DNA of 28,841 nucleotides from a virus: the IMG/VR virus record IMGVR_UViG_3300028809_000056, positions 1-28,841 of that record. One strand, 5' to 3'. Shown piece after piece: positions 22,753 through 28,365 of this stretch. Position 1 is the stretch's first letter, and every line of letters begins with the position of its first letter. Made by a program: the position numbers and the translations under genes. Below the pieces are notes generated by a model. That model saw only the letters and a program-made list of their open reading frames with translations, did not search any database and had not been told where the DNA came from.

Positions 22753-22823
22753 AGCGGGCTGCGGGACTCGAACCCGCTTAGACAGCTTGGAAGGCTGTAG
22801 CCTAACCCATCGACCAAGCCCGC
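22753..22823 (-). tRNA. tRNA-Gly (anticodon TCC)
   Basis: 71 bases; first tRNA transcribed and the only one without an encoded CCA (T73 is followed by CAA). Acceptor GCGGGCT/AGCCCGC, anticodon arm ACAGC-CTTCCAA-GCTGT, T-arm GCGGG-TTCGAGT-CCCGC. U73 is normal for tRNA-Gly. Reads GGA. Confidence 0.9.
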
Positions 22824-22830
22824 GATAGGC

Positions 22831-22875
22831 GGTCTACCGTTCCCAGTCCAACCGGATAGTTGAACTCGGTAGACC
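22831..22875 (-). other. Long bulged hairpin just upstream of the tRNA cluster
   Basis: A 9-bp perfect stem (GGTCTACCG/CGGTAGACC) continues, after a 5-nt bulge on one side, into an 8-bp inner stem (AGTTCAAC/GTTGGACT, one G-T) with a 6-nt loop. It lies eight bases before the tRNA-Gly gene on the same transcript. It may be a processing leader or stability element. It does not fold as a tRNA and has no U-tract. Confidence 0.65.
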
Positions 22876-22879
22876 ATGG

Positions 22880-22981
22880 AATCTAGCGGCTGCTGACCAA
22901 CCAACGACGAACCGTTCATAGGCCGTCACTGGCGCGTGCTTGCGACTGGAAGCACCCAGCCCAGTCAGCATGCGCTAGATT
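22880..22981. repeat. Imperfect inverted repeat, 18-base arms, enclosing a hairpin
   Basis: Arms at 22880-22897 and 22964-22981 are reverse complements with two central mismatches (16 of 18). The 66-base interior holds a 6-bp hairpin at 22936-22955 (gtgctt/aagcac). No gene is evident on either strand. It may be an RNA domain or a protein-binding site. Confidence 0.6.
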
Positions 22982-23001
22982 GCTCCGTTACCGCACGGAG
23001 C
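22982..23001. repeat. Perfect 7-bp hairpin
   Basis: gctccgt and acggagc flank a 6-base loop, directly abutting the preceding 18-base inverted-repeat arm with no spacer. Part of the gene-free block 22824-23059. Confidence 0.6.
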
Positions 23002-23004
23002 CAC

Positions 23005-23055
23005 ACGCCAGCCAGAGGGGAGTTAGGGCTGGCAGTCGGGGGAATCGACTGGCGT
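23005..23055. repeat. Nested stem with two inner hairpins
   Basis: The outer stem acgccag/ctggcgt (7 bp) encloses a ccag/ctgg stem and an agtcg/cgact stem, giving a small multibranch fold. It ends just before the stop of the 153-aa gene. The whole stretch 22824-23059 has no supportable gene; these stems are what it holds. Confidence 0.55.
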
Positions 23056-23059
23056 TCTT

Positions 23060-23521
23060 TCAACCTTCACCCATTCCGCCCTCCTCCGTCACCTTCAGCC
23101 CAGGAGTCCAGTTAGGCAGCGGCCCGTCCCACTCTATGCCGCCCTCGTGCATGTTCATTCGGGACCAGCGGTCGCGGAGTTCGTCGGGGGTCGGGTTGTC
23201 TGTTTGCGCCTCGATGAACTTCCTCTTCCTCTCCCGCTCGCGCTCTTCGTCGAACGGAATCCTCGCGTTAATTGCACGGAACGGGTCGATTACCCCTTCA
23301 AACATGAAACTATCTCGCTGATACGCATCCGGGCTTCCGCTAGGAATAAGATGGTCGAACCCGGATATAACGGACTCAGGCTCAAGTGCATCTAGAGATT
23401 TTACTTCAGCGATGCCATGAAGATTATCGTCTAGTCGGCGAATCATATCCCAGCCTCTGCGCAGTTCGTCAGTCACGGGCCATCCCTCGATGCCTCGGAA
23501 GAGCGGAATTACCTTACTCAC
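23060..23521 (-). CDS. Hypothetical protein (153 aa, GTG start)
   Basis: A GTG start at 23521 with AGAGGG about seven bases upstream, overlapping the previous stop by four bases. The protein is hydrophilic: a WDMIRRLDDNLHGIAEVKSL helix, a FDHLIPSGSPDAYQRDS loop, a strongly charged EERERERKRKFIEAQTD stretch, and a Trp/Pro/Gly-rich end (EGGIEWDGPLPNWTPG). No family or catalytic motif was recognised. It is the last protein gene before the structured block and tRNAs. Confidence 0.65.
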   Translation of the reverse strand: MSKVIPLFRGIEGWPVTDELRRGWDMIRRLDDNLHGIAEVKSLDALEPESVISGFDHLIPSGSPDAYQRDSFMFEGVIDPFRAINARIPFDEERERERKRKFIEAQTDNPTPDELRDRWSRMNMHEGGIEWDGPLPNWTPGLKVTEEGGMGEG

Positions 23522-23700
23522 AGACTAGCCCTCTTGCAGCTTCCGAACGAATCCATTGAAACCTTACTGATTAGCCGCGACTCGATTTCCAGTTGCTTGG
23601 CGTACTCGGCCTTTTGCTGCGAAGTCAGGATGGTCGGCTCGCCAAAGACCATAATTGGGCAGGCTCGCCAGAGAATGTACGGAGTCCAGTCAATCCTCAT
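23518..23700 (-). CDS. Small hypothetical protein (60 aa)
   Basis: ATG at 23700 (MRIDWTPYILWRACPIMVFG) is chosen; the longer frame to 23841 reads through the neighbouring gene. It overlaps that neighbour's stop by 11 bases. The first half is hydrophobic, the second half is a charged helix (SQQKAEYAKQLEIESRLISK). Possibly membrane-associated; no family was recognised. Confidence 0.6.
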   Translation of the reverse strand: MRIDWTPYILWRACPIMVFGEPTILTSQQKAEYAKQLEIESRLISKVSMDSFGSCKRASL

Positions 23701-23923
23701 GCCGCTGCCTCTCCGCCATGTAAGCCCGAATTGCGTTGGCGCGCTGGTCACGGGTTGCCCCCATACGGTTGCAGAGGGCGGAAATGTCTTCAATGTCGCG
23801 CTTGTGCCAGCGGCGGCAGAGGGATTGAAGCTGCTCCTCAAACGTTATTTTCGGAGTAAGAACTTCAATGATGTAGGAGATGAAGATTTTTCCATCCTCC
23901 TTGCTCACTGGCTCGTAAAGCAT
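23690..23923 (-). CDS. Hypothetical helical protein (77 aa)
   Basis: ATG 23923 (a GTG one codon upstream is the alternative) overlaps the stop of the previous gene by one base (TGATG). GGGG lies eight bases upstream. The sequence is mixed: MLYEPVSKEDGKIFISYIIE, then FEEQLQSLCRRWHKRDIEDI and ALCNRMGATRDQRANAIRAY, likely helical. It may be a small regulatory or nucleic-acid-binding protein, but no family was recognised. Confidence 0.6.
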   Translation of the reverse strand: MLYEPVSKEDGKIFISYIIEVLTPKITFEEQLQSLCRRWHKRDIEDISALCNRMGATRDQRANAIRAYMAERQRHED

Positions 23924-24087
23924 CACGCAATCCCCGCATAGTGCAGGCCGACGTACAGGATGACCAAAGCGACGATGAACCCGCAGGCAAATGAAGCACC
24001 CACGCCCATTTGCTCGCCTATGTCCTTCTGCTGATATCCGCGCTGGTGTTCGGTAGACATTCTACGTTCCTTGCCTTGGTATCGCAT
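23923..24087 (-). CDS. Small single-pass membrane protein (54 aa)
   Basis: Short frame from the ATG at 24087 (AAGGAG five bases upstream); an internal ATG at 24060 also has AAGGA. The first ~27 residues are polar and basic (MRYQGKERRMSTEHQRGYQQ), then a membrane helix (GASFACGFIVALVILYVGLH). Its stop shares a base with the next start. Two good ribosome sites make two products possible, as in dual-start holin genes, though this is far from the lysis module. Confidence 0.6.
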   Translation of the reverse strand: MRYQGKERRMSTEHQRGYQQKDIGEQMGVGASFACGFIVALVILYVGLHYAGIA

Positions 24088-24133
24088 GGCATCTCCTTGA
24101 TGGATTAGCCCCCTGTGCCGATTCTGTCGGCTC

Positions 24134-24325
24134 TTACTGCTTACTACGCAACTTGCGGGAATTTCCGGCCATCTTGATTAGCGCCTTGCTGACCGTCTCG
24201 CCAATCTTTTCACCGTTGGCGGTAAGAGTCCTGAGCGCTTCCGCAGCAGGCGGCTCCAACCAGCAAGACAACTGCTTTCCACCCCGTTCTGAAAGTCTTT
24301 GAATCGGACGTTTTCTGTAGTTCAT
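24134..24325 (-). CDS. Probable ribbon-helix-helix (Arc/MetJ-type) repressor (63 aa)
   Basis: A 63-residue basic protein: an N-terminal arm (MNYRKRPIQRLSERGG), a short strand (KQLSCWL, residues ~17-23), then two helices (PPAAEALRTLTANG and KIGETVSKALIKMA). This is the ribbon-helix-helix layout, in which paired strands read the major groove. A basic C-terminal tail follows. Right upstream lies a promoter whose -10 and spacer carry two TTCTAGAA-like boxes 11 bases apart, suited to RHH dimers and to autorepression. The ATG has no ribosome site; the mRNA may be leaderless. The family assignment is from pattern only. Confidence 0.6.
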   Translation of the reverse strand: MNYRKRPIQRLSERGGKQLSCWLEPPAAEALRTLTANGEKIGETVSKALIKMAGNSRKLRSKQ

Positions 24326-24331
24326 GTGTCC

Positions 24332-24359
24332 ATTCTAGAAAAGTTCTAGAGAATGTCAA
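24332..24359 (-). promoter_or_regulatory. Sigma70-type promoter for the RHH gene
   Basis: Reading the minus strand: TTGACA (24359-24354, consensus -35), a 16-base spacer, then TAGAAT (24337-24332, 5 of 6 of TATAAT). The expected start point, seven bases on, is the A of the ATG at 24325, so the transcript would be leaderless. Confidence 0.7.
24333..24351. promoter_or_regulatory. Tandem TTCTAGAA operator boxes
   Basis: The palindrome TTCTAGAA (24333-24340) and TTCTAGAG (24344-24351) are 11 bases apart, one helical turn, and overlap the -10 and spacer of the promoter. Binding here would block polymerase. Likely bound by the adjacent RHH protein. Confidence 0.6.
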
Positions 24360-24374
24360 TTGCCGTTCGTCAGC

Positions 24375-24575
24375 TCAACAACCATCGTCTGGCTGAATGC
24401 GCCTCGGGTACGACGTGGCCTGCTCGCAGTTTCCATCAGCGTCCAGCCAGTACATGGATTCCGGGCTGACCACCAGCAGCCGGCCGCCCTTCGTGAACAG
24501 GTCGCTCTTGGCTGGCAAAGGGTGGTTCCAGATATGTCCACTCTCTGAAATTCCTGAGATTTGCAGTAGCTTCAT
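24375..24575 (-). CDS. Small hypothetical protein (66 aa)
   Basis: ATG 24575 has AAGGA seven bases upstream and overlaps the resolvase stop (ATGA). The 66 residues (MKLLQISGISESGHIWNHPL; then GGRLLVVSPESMYWLDADGN) look like a small beta protein. The gene ends just before the repressor promoter. No family was recognised. Confidence 0.6.
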   Translation of the reverse strand: MKLLQISGISESGHIWNHPLPAKSDLFTKGGRLLVVSPESMYWLDADGNCEQATSYPRRIQPDDGC

Positions 24576-25024
24576 TTCAATCCTTCCAGTGCGGTGACGG
24601 CCACGCCAAGCGCGGCCCATGCATGGGAGCTGACCCCGTAGGTCGGCCCCGGCTCTTTCTTTGACCCTTGCGGTCCAATCAGGTCAATGAGGGCGGCTCG
24701 GATATTGGCGTCCTTGGCTCGCGGTGTGCCGCATAGGTGCATCTTCACGTCCTTGCGGTAGACCATGCGGACGGAATCCGGGGAGCGCCAGGACTGCGCC
24801 ATGCGGCCAATCCAGACGCAGGTTTCAAAGACCTCCTTGCCTACGGGCATGCCGTAGCTGGCGATCATTTCAATGGCCAAGTGGTCTGCAGCTGACTCAC
24901 GAATCATGGTCAGAACGTCGTGGTTCGGCATTACGCCTGCGCCGACTACCTTTCCATTCCAGAAGTAGACCCAGCCGGAGGACTCCGTGCCGGGGTCGAT
25001 TGCTAATATGCAGATACTAGTCAT
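24572..25024 (-). CDS. RuvC-like Holliday junction resolvase (150 aa)
   Basis: RNase H-fold nuclease. Using the ATG at 25024 (the upstream extension to 25036 is less likely), the motifs are ILAIDPGTESSGWV (6-19, Asp10), HLAIEMIASYGMPVGKEVFE (48-67, Glu52), RAKDANIRAALID (102-114) and VSSHAWAALGVAV (131-143), a typical phage variant of the last motif. It would cut branched DNA, resolving junctions before or during packaging. It lies with Ref- and NinB-like genes in one coupled set (overlap of eight bases with the gene upstream). Confidence 0.8.
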   Translation of the reverse strand: MTSICILAIDPGTESSGWVYFWNGKVVGAGVMPNHDVLTMIRESAADHLAIEMIASYGMPVGKEVFETCVWIGRMAQSWRSPDSVRMVYRKDVKMHLCGTPRAKDANIRAALIDLIGPQGSKKEPGPTYGVSSHAWAALGVAVTALEGLK

Positions 25025-25382
25025 CCGTCCACCCAATCAACTCGTCCTGCATAGCCAGAAGCTCGTCGTCGCTGCCGTAGGCCTCCCTGAAAGCCCGTGA
25101 GCCATCCATGAGGCTCGGGCCGAAGTAGCAGACCATTTCGGTAGTCCGGTAGCCTGGGAGGGGAATTTTTCGGTGGTGGTGACCGCAAAGACCGATTCCA
25201 AAACGGTGGCCGCGCCTGATGTTCCCCGACTTCATGTGATGGTAATCGCAGCCGTCACCGTCGCAGTAGTTGCCCGTCTTCTCCTGCTGGATGATGCAGG
25301 CAATGCACCTGCCCTCCTTGCACGCCACAATGCGCTCAGCCTCTCGCTGGGTTGGCTTTCCAGTACTGCGACCTCGTTTCAT
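25017..25382 (-). CDS. Ref-like HNH nuclease (RecA-dependent) (121 aa)
   Basis: Cys/His-rich endonuclease resembling phage P1 Ref and its relatives. It has C21, C26 and C29 in ACKEGRCIACI, GNYCDGDGCDYHHMKSGNIR at ~37-56, GHRFGIGLCGHHHRKIPLPG (58-77), then GSRAFREAYG (94-103). The HNH-like histidines and the structural cysteines are all present. Ref nicks DNA in RecA filaments and stimulates recombination. The stop overlaps the resolvase start and the start overlaps the NinB-like gene stop (ATGA), consistent with a recombination cassette. Confidence 0.8.
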   Translation of the reverse strand: MKRGRSTGKPTQREAERIVACKEGRCIACIIQQEKTGNYCDGDGCDYHHMKSGNIRRGHRFGIGLCGHHHRKIPLPGYRTTEMVCYFGPSLMDGSRAFREAYGSDDELLAMQDELIGWTDD

Positions 25383-25771
25383 ACCGCCCCTCTCTCAATG
25401 AACACGCCGCGCGAGGCGCACTCCGACTCGACGTAGCACAGGAACTTGTTGAAGGCGTCGCCCTTTAGCACGTCGCGCTCATTGTCCTCGTTCTTGGTGG
25501 TTGTTCGCACGGGGCGCTCGCCCTCGGTTCCGTCGATTCGGATGTACGGAACCGCGCCGAAGTACCGGCAGCAGAAGAACTCATGCCACTCCGATTCCTC
25601 ATGGCCGGCTACCTCGACCAGTGGGCGATAAACAAAAGCCCAGAGGAAGGCGTTGGATTCCAGGCGGCGAGCAGGCTTCCACGGCTTACTCGTCACCTCC
25701 AGCGGCAACGGCTGCCCCTCCAGGAACACTACCCAGCGGGCTAGGTCGGCTTTGGTCCCGATTTTTGCCAT
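25379..25771 (-). CDS. NinB-like recombination protein (130 aa)
   Basis: ATG 25771 (MAKIGTKADLARWVVFLEGQ) is chosen with GGAAG seven bases upstream; it shares a base with the previous stop. Residues ~35-65 carry RRLESNAFLWAFVYRPLVEV, echoing NinB's R-S-L-x-Q-N-x-x-L-W motif, and AGHEESEWHEFFCCRYFG follows as the W/H segment. The C-terminus holds KGDAFNKFLCYVESECASRG, like NinB's final helix. NinB (Orf) of phage lambda helps load recombinase on SSB-coated DNA. Place beside Ref and RuvC-like genes supports it. Confidence 0.65.
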   Translation of the reverse strand: MAKIGTKADLARWVVFLEGQPLPLEVTSKPWKPARRLESNAFLWAFVYRPLVEVAGHEESEWHEFFCCRYFGAVPYIRIDGTEGERPVRTTTKNEDNERDVLKGDAFNKFLCYVESECASRGVFIERGAV

Positions 25772-25956
25772 TACTTCCGCTTCCCCTTTGGTTCCTTGAT
25801 GAGTCCCCACTTCACGTAATCGCGCAGCAGGTCGGCGACGTTGGCTCCGTCTACTTGGACGGTTCGGCCACTGGCGGATACGACGGCTGGCGAGCGTTGG
25901 TAGCCTGGATGGTCTCGTGGATGCCTACCGGCCTCCTTGGCGTGTTCGGTGGTCAC
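25771..25956 (-). CDS. Small hypothetical protein (61 aa, GTG start)
   Basis: The GTG at 25956 overlaps the previous stop (GTGA) and the stop shares a base with the NinB-like start. The 61 residues are basic and polar (MTTEHAKEAGRHPRDHPGYQ; then VQVDGANVADLLRDYVKWGL and a Lys-rich end). The coupling makes it credible; no family was recognised. Confidence 0.55.
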   Translation of the reverse strand: MTTEHAKEAGRHPRDHPGYQRSPAVVSASGRTVQVDGANVADLLRDYVKWGLIKEPKGKRK

Positions 25957-26114
25957 AGCCTGAAGTCCTTGTCCATCGGCGATAGCGCCTTGTATGCCCG
26001 GATTTCGTGGTCGCTCAGCCCGGCATCGCGCATGTTGGCCTCGCGCTCTAGCGGCTTTAGGCGGCGCTCTAAGGCTTCTATGCGGGCTTCTAGATGGGTG
26101 GTGTCGTTGGTCAT
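25953..26114 (-). CDS. Small coiled-coil protein (53 aa)
   Basis: A 53-residue frame with an ATG at 26114 overlapping the previous stop (ATGA). Residues 6-25 form a charged heptad-like helix (THLEARIEALERRLKPLERE), then SDHEIRAYKALSPMDKDFRL. Probably an oligomerising accessory protein; no family was recognised. Both ends are coupled to neighbours. Confidence 0.6.
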   Translation of the reverse strand: MTNDTTHLEARIEALERRLKPLEREANMRDAGLSDHEIRAYKALSPMDKDFRL

Positions 26115-26248
26115 GGCTCGTCCTGATTAGCTTCTGGGATGGGGTCGCGCATGCACTCCGCGATGACCACCTGACCCATCATCTCCTGACAGGCTTTTAT
26201 CGCCTCGTCGATTGCCTTGATGGCATCGCCTAACGGGTCATCTGGCAT
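26111..26248 (-). CDS. Small acidic helical protein (45 aa)
   Basis: ATG 26248 (MPDDPLGDAIKAIDEAIKAC), with a GGAAACGG-type ribosome site. The 45 residues form one amphipathic helix and an acidic tail. The same frame continues upstream without a stop to 26446, so a longer 111-aa product is a formal alternative, discussed with the next gene. Confidence 0.5.
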   Translation of the reverse strand: MPDDPLGDAIKAIDEAIKACQEMMGQVVIAECMRDPIPEANQDEP

Positions 26249-26277
26249 ATCCGTTTCCCTATCTGGACTGGCGGTTG

Positions 26278-26446
26278 TTACTCTTTCGAAAACTTCCAGA
26301 CGAACAGGAAGCCCCAAGCAACTGTCGTGATTACTGCGCAGATAGCTGCGGTCGATGAGCTGGAATCCCAGTTGCTGAAAACGTGCCCATTCCACAACAA
26401 AGTTGCGACGCCGGCAATTCCATAAACCAGCATTGTTCCCTTCATA
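26278..26446 (-). pseudogene. Small membrane-protein gene, probably frameshifted
   Basis: ATG 26446 has a strong AGGAAGGG ribosome site and starts MKGTMLVYGIAGVAT, a membrane-like stretch. A run of four T (minus strand, 26402-26399) then puts it out of frame. Taking one T away joins it to WNGHVFSNWD...AAICAVITTVAWGFLFVWKF, a convincing second membrane helix ending at a TAA (26278). As written, the ATG frame instead runs on to 26111. An ATG at 26424 could start a 48-aa version in the membrane frame without any shift. Sequencing error, true mutation and +1 slippage all remain possible. Confidence 0.45.
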
Positions 26447-26475
26447 CCCTTCCTCTCTTTTCTGTCAGAACGTGG

Positions 26476-26676
26476 TTATTGGTTCGGCGCGTGTGGCGGA
26501 GACAGTAGTGGCCGCCAGTGCGACGGCTTCCGCCGCATTTGTCTCCATCCAAGCTCGTGCTGGACGATGAGTTGCCCCGTAACGTCAACAAAACCTTGAA
26601 GAATCTTGCCGTAGCAATAGAACAGCCTCGGCATATGATCCTTAGGCATCGTCTCAATCGGCTGCCACTCACTCAT
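26476..26676 (-). CDS. DUF551-like protein (66 aa), copy 1
   Basis: ATG 26676 with AGGAG about eight bases upstream; the longer frame to 26730 lacks support. The opening SEWQPIETMPKDHMPRLFYC matches the DUF551 pattern W-x-P-[IM]-x-[TES]-x-P-x-D; the end HWRPLLSPP is the degenerate form of the closing T-H-W-x-P-L-P-x-P-P. The family is common in phages, function unknown. This copy is the least conserved of three in the window. Confidence 0.7.
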   Translation of the reverse strand: MSEWQPIETMPKDHMPRLFYCYGKILQGFVDVTGQLIVQHELGWRQMRRKPSHWRPLLSPPHAPNQ

Positions 26677-26726
26677 CCCACTCTCCTCTCGTTTCCCTAA
26701 TACACGGCGGCTGCGGTTGAAAGCGG

Positions 26727-26834
26727 TCACTTCTCCGCGAAGTTCAGGCAGTCGGTCGGCACGGGGCGTTTTGCCTGCTGGGTGACCAGCAACTGGGTGC
26801 GGACGGTGCGCAGGATTTCGCGGGCCTGGGTCAT
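26727..26834 (-). CDS. Very small hypothetical protein (35 aa)
   Basis: A 35-residue frame (MTQAREILRTVRTQLLVTQQ, then AKRPVPTDCLNFAEK), a basic helix with a short tail. Its ATG overlaps the DUF1737-like stop (ATGA). It is supported only by coupling and by filling an otherwise empty interval between 26676 and 26831. Confidence 0.45.
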   Translation of the reverse strand: MTQAREILRTVRTQLLVTQQAKRPVPTDCLNFAEK

Positions 26835-27004
26835 TGCGGCCTACGAACCATGGCCTGCAGGAATCGGCTATTGCGCTCGTCGTAGCAGATACCGCCCTGA
26901 GGCTCCCAGCCTTGCGCGATGTACTGGCGCACTAGCTGAACAATGTTCTGGCCAGTCACATTCGGGTTCAGTGTGTCAGAGCATTGAAGTACGGTGTATT
27001 CCAT
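26831..27004 (-). CDS. DUF1737-like protein (57 aa)
   Basis: ATG 27004 with AGGA close upstream (spacing short). The 57 residues follow the DUF1737 pattern: EYTVLQC strand (2-8), NIVQLVRQYIAQGWEPQGGI (20-39), then a FLQAMVRRP end. The 'V-x-x-x-I-x-x-G-W-x-P-x-G-G ... Q-A-[ML]' signature is clear. Function unknown; frequent in phage accessory regions and in bacteria. Confidence 0.75.
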   Translation of the reverse strand: MEYTVLQCSDTLNPNVTGQNIVQLVRQYIAQGWEPQGGICYDERNSRFLQAMVRRPQ

Positions 27005-27031
27005 CTTCCTATCTCGTGTTGTGGTGGGTGG

Positions 27032-27262
27032 TTACAGGTCTGCGATGGCGCTCATGGTGACGAAGAATAGGAATCCGCAGTTCTTGCAGGTGTAATCGCG
27101 GACTCCGCCCAGGTGCTCAGTGACATTCGAGTCTTCCGTATCGTCGTCACAGACTTTCGTGTCGTAAACAAGTCGGGCATTGTTAGGAATGGCTGTGTAG
27201 AACAGGAAATCCTTGTCCTTGCAGCTCGGGCAAATCAATTTCTCGCTTGCGTCGTGATACAT
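27032..27262 (-). CDS. Zinc-ribbon protein (76 aa)
   Basis: A 76-residue protein with CPSC (residues 11-14) and CKNC (59-62), a classic two-knuckle zinc ribbon, joined by an acidic central loop (DTKVCDDDTEDSNV). It is preceded by an AGAGGTGAG ribosome site. Metal binding is inferred from the paired CxxC motifs. The target, nucleic acid or protein, is not known. Confidence 0.7.
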   Translation of the reverse strand: MYHDASEKLICPSCKDKDFLFYTAIPNNARLVYDTKVCDDDTEDSNVTEHLGGVRDYTCKNCGFLFFVTMSAIADL

Positions 27263-27275
27263 CTCTCACCTCTGG

Positions 27276-27500
27276 TTAGTTCTTGGTGGGGCGCGATTCC
27301 CCGCATCTTTCACACTTTTCGCCGACGATTTCGTACTTCTCAACGAAGTCAGGGCCGATAGGTAGGAATGAAATCGGACACAGGAACCCGAAACCTCCTA
27401 CAGGCAGCAGCATCGGCTTTCTGACAGGCTTGTCGTGCCACTTCTTTATCGGCTCCCAGCGGTGGAATCCGAAGACGCACTTCAGAGGCAATTCGTCCAT
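27276..27500 (-). CDS. Small Cys-containing protein (74 aa)
   Basis: A 74-residue protein with a hydrophobic middle (PMLLPVGGFGFLCPISFLPI) and a C-terminal CERCG knuckle, plus Cys at ~8 and His13 near the N-terminus. AGGAAGGGAGAG lies before the ATG at 27500. One CxxC plus a distal Cys/His pair could bind one zinc. No family was recognised. Confidence 0.6.
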   Translation of the reverse strand: MDELPLKCVFGFHRWEPIKKWHDKPVRKPMLLPVGGFGFLCPISFLPIGPDFVEKYEIVGEKCERCGESRPTKN

Positions 27501-27535
27501 CTCTCCCTTCCTAGTCTAGATGCGGATGTTGGTGG

Positions 27536-27724
27536 TCAGCTTTCTTTCTCGACGCGGAACAAGTGGAATCCTCGCTGCGCCATCCACGTGCGCCCGAGTC
27601 GGTCGGTGTAGCAATAGACCGCATTCCCATTGACCGCATCGGTAAACAGCAACTTCCCGCGAAACATTGGTCGGCCGCCAGTCAGTCGCCACAACCACTT
27701 CTGACGCATTAGCCAATCACTCAT
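27536..27724 (-). CDS. Small hypothetical protein (62 aa)
   Basis: ATG 27724 has GAGAGGGTGAT directly upstream; the frame to 27811 is longer but has no ribosome site. It is Arg- and Trp-rich at the N-terminus (MSDWLMRQKWLWRLTGGRPM), then beta-patterned (GNAVYCYTDRLGRTWMAQRG). No family was recognised. Confidence 0.6.
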   Translation of the reverse strand: MSDWLMRQKWLWRLTGGRPMFRGKLLFTDAVNGNAVYCYTDRLGRTWMAQRGFHLFRVEKES

Positions 27725-27785
27725 ATCACCCTCTCCACTGTGCTCTATGGTTGAAACGCGGAACGTGCGGAAGACCGGACACGCG

Positions 27786-28019
27786 TCATCGAACAAACAT
27801 CGGGACGGCACTCAGTAAGCGGAGTTTGGCCACTTGCTTATCCCAGTCGTTGCGGTCTCGCATGATTCGTTCGTTGCGCCTCTGCGTATCCAGGTTGCGA
27901 ATCACCTGCCGCATGAGCGTTTCGCTATCTGCGCGCCCCAGGTCGAAATGAGCGGCCAACTCGTTGGTGTTACAGCCTTCCTGCACAAGCACTACCGCAA
28001 TCATGATGTCGATGTTCAT
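27786..28019 (-). CDS. Putative helical DNA-binding accessory protein (77 aa)
   Basis: ATG 28019 overlaps the stop of a DUF551-like gene (ATGA). NTNELAAHFDLGRADSETLM (residues ~18-37) reads as a helix-turn-helix-like segment, followed by a basic helix (NLDTQRRNERIMRDRNDWDK). A winged-helix or HTH role is plausible but only inferred. Confidence 0.55.
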   Translation of the reverse strand: MNIDIMIAVVLVQEGCNTNELAAHFDLGRADSETLMRQVIRNLDTQRRNERIMRDRNDWDKQVAKLRLLSAVPMFVR

Positions 28020-28216
28020 TTAGGCGGCTCCGGTAAAGGCATCCAATGCGTTGCACTCACGTAGTCAAAATTCCCCTTTCCGCGATAGTCAGTAACAAAC
28101 GAGTTGTACTCATCGTCCCAGTATCCGACGCACTGCCCTTTCGTCCCGTATAGCAGGATGTCCGGACCGCCATATGCACCTCTGGGTGCTGTCTCAATTC
28201 CCTTCCATTCACCCAT
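28016..28216 (-). CDS. DUF551-like protein (66 aa), copy 2
   Basis: ATG 28216 (GTG 28219 is an alternative) overlaps the previous stop, with GGAG nine bases upstream. GEWKGIETAPRGAYGGPDIL opens and ATHWMPLPEPP closes, the two ends that define DUF551; between them is a YGTKGQCVGYWDDEY beta stretch. Function unknown. Confidence 0.8.
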   Translation of the reverse strand: MGEWKGIETAPRGAYGGPDILLYGTKGQCVGYWDDEYNSFVTDYRGKGNFDYVSATHWMPLPEPPK

Positions 28217-28365
28217 CACACCGTCTCCGCCAAGTCAAAATGAGTCTGGTCCCGCTGCAACACAAACAGCCAATAGCACTCCGCACAGTGGCCGCATAGG
28301 CAGTGAACGCCGGTTGCGTCTACTATCTCGGTTACGGATTCTTCTGGGCAGTGGGCGCAGGTCAT
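28216..28365 (-). CDS. Cys-rich mini-protein (49 aa)
   Basis: A 49-residue frame with CAHC at residues 3-6 and CLCGHCAEC at 22-30, six cysteines in all and two histidines, arranged as a zinc ribbon. The ATG at 28365 overlaps the previous stop (ATGA) and the TGA overlaps the next ATG. The C-terminus is helical (YWLFVLQRDQTHFDLAETV). Confidence 0.65.
   Translation of the reverse strand: MTCAHCPEESVTEIVDATGVHCLCGHCAECYWLFVLQRDQTHFDLAETV

Noticed and set aside
22831-22875. Possible tenth, degenerate tRNA
   Set aside because: The fold is one long hairpin, without D- or T-arm motifs, so a tRNA call is not supported.
22424-22919. Open frames through the tRNA cluster on both strands
   Set aside because: They read across tRNA genes; their translations are antisense or frame-shadow products of conserved tRNA motifs.
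24117-24131. gccga/tcggc mini-hairpin after the repressor gene
   Set aside because: Only 5 bp with no U-tract; too weak to call a terminator.
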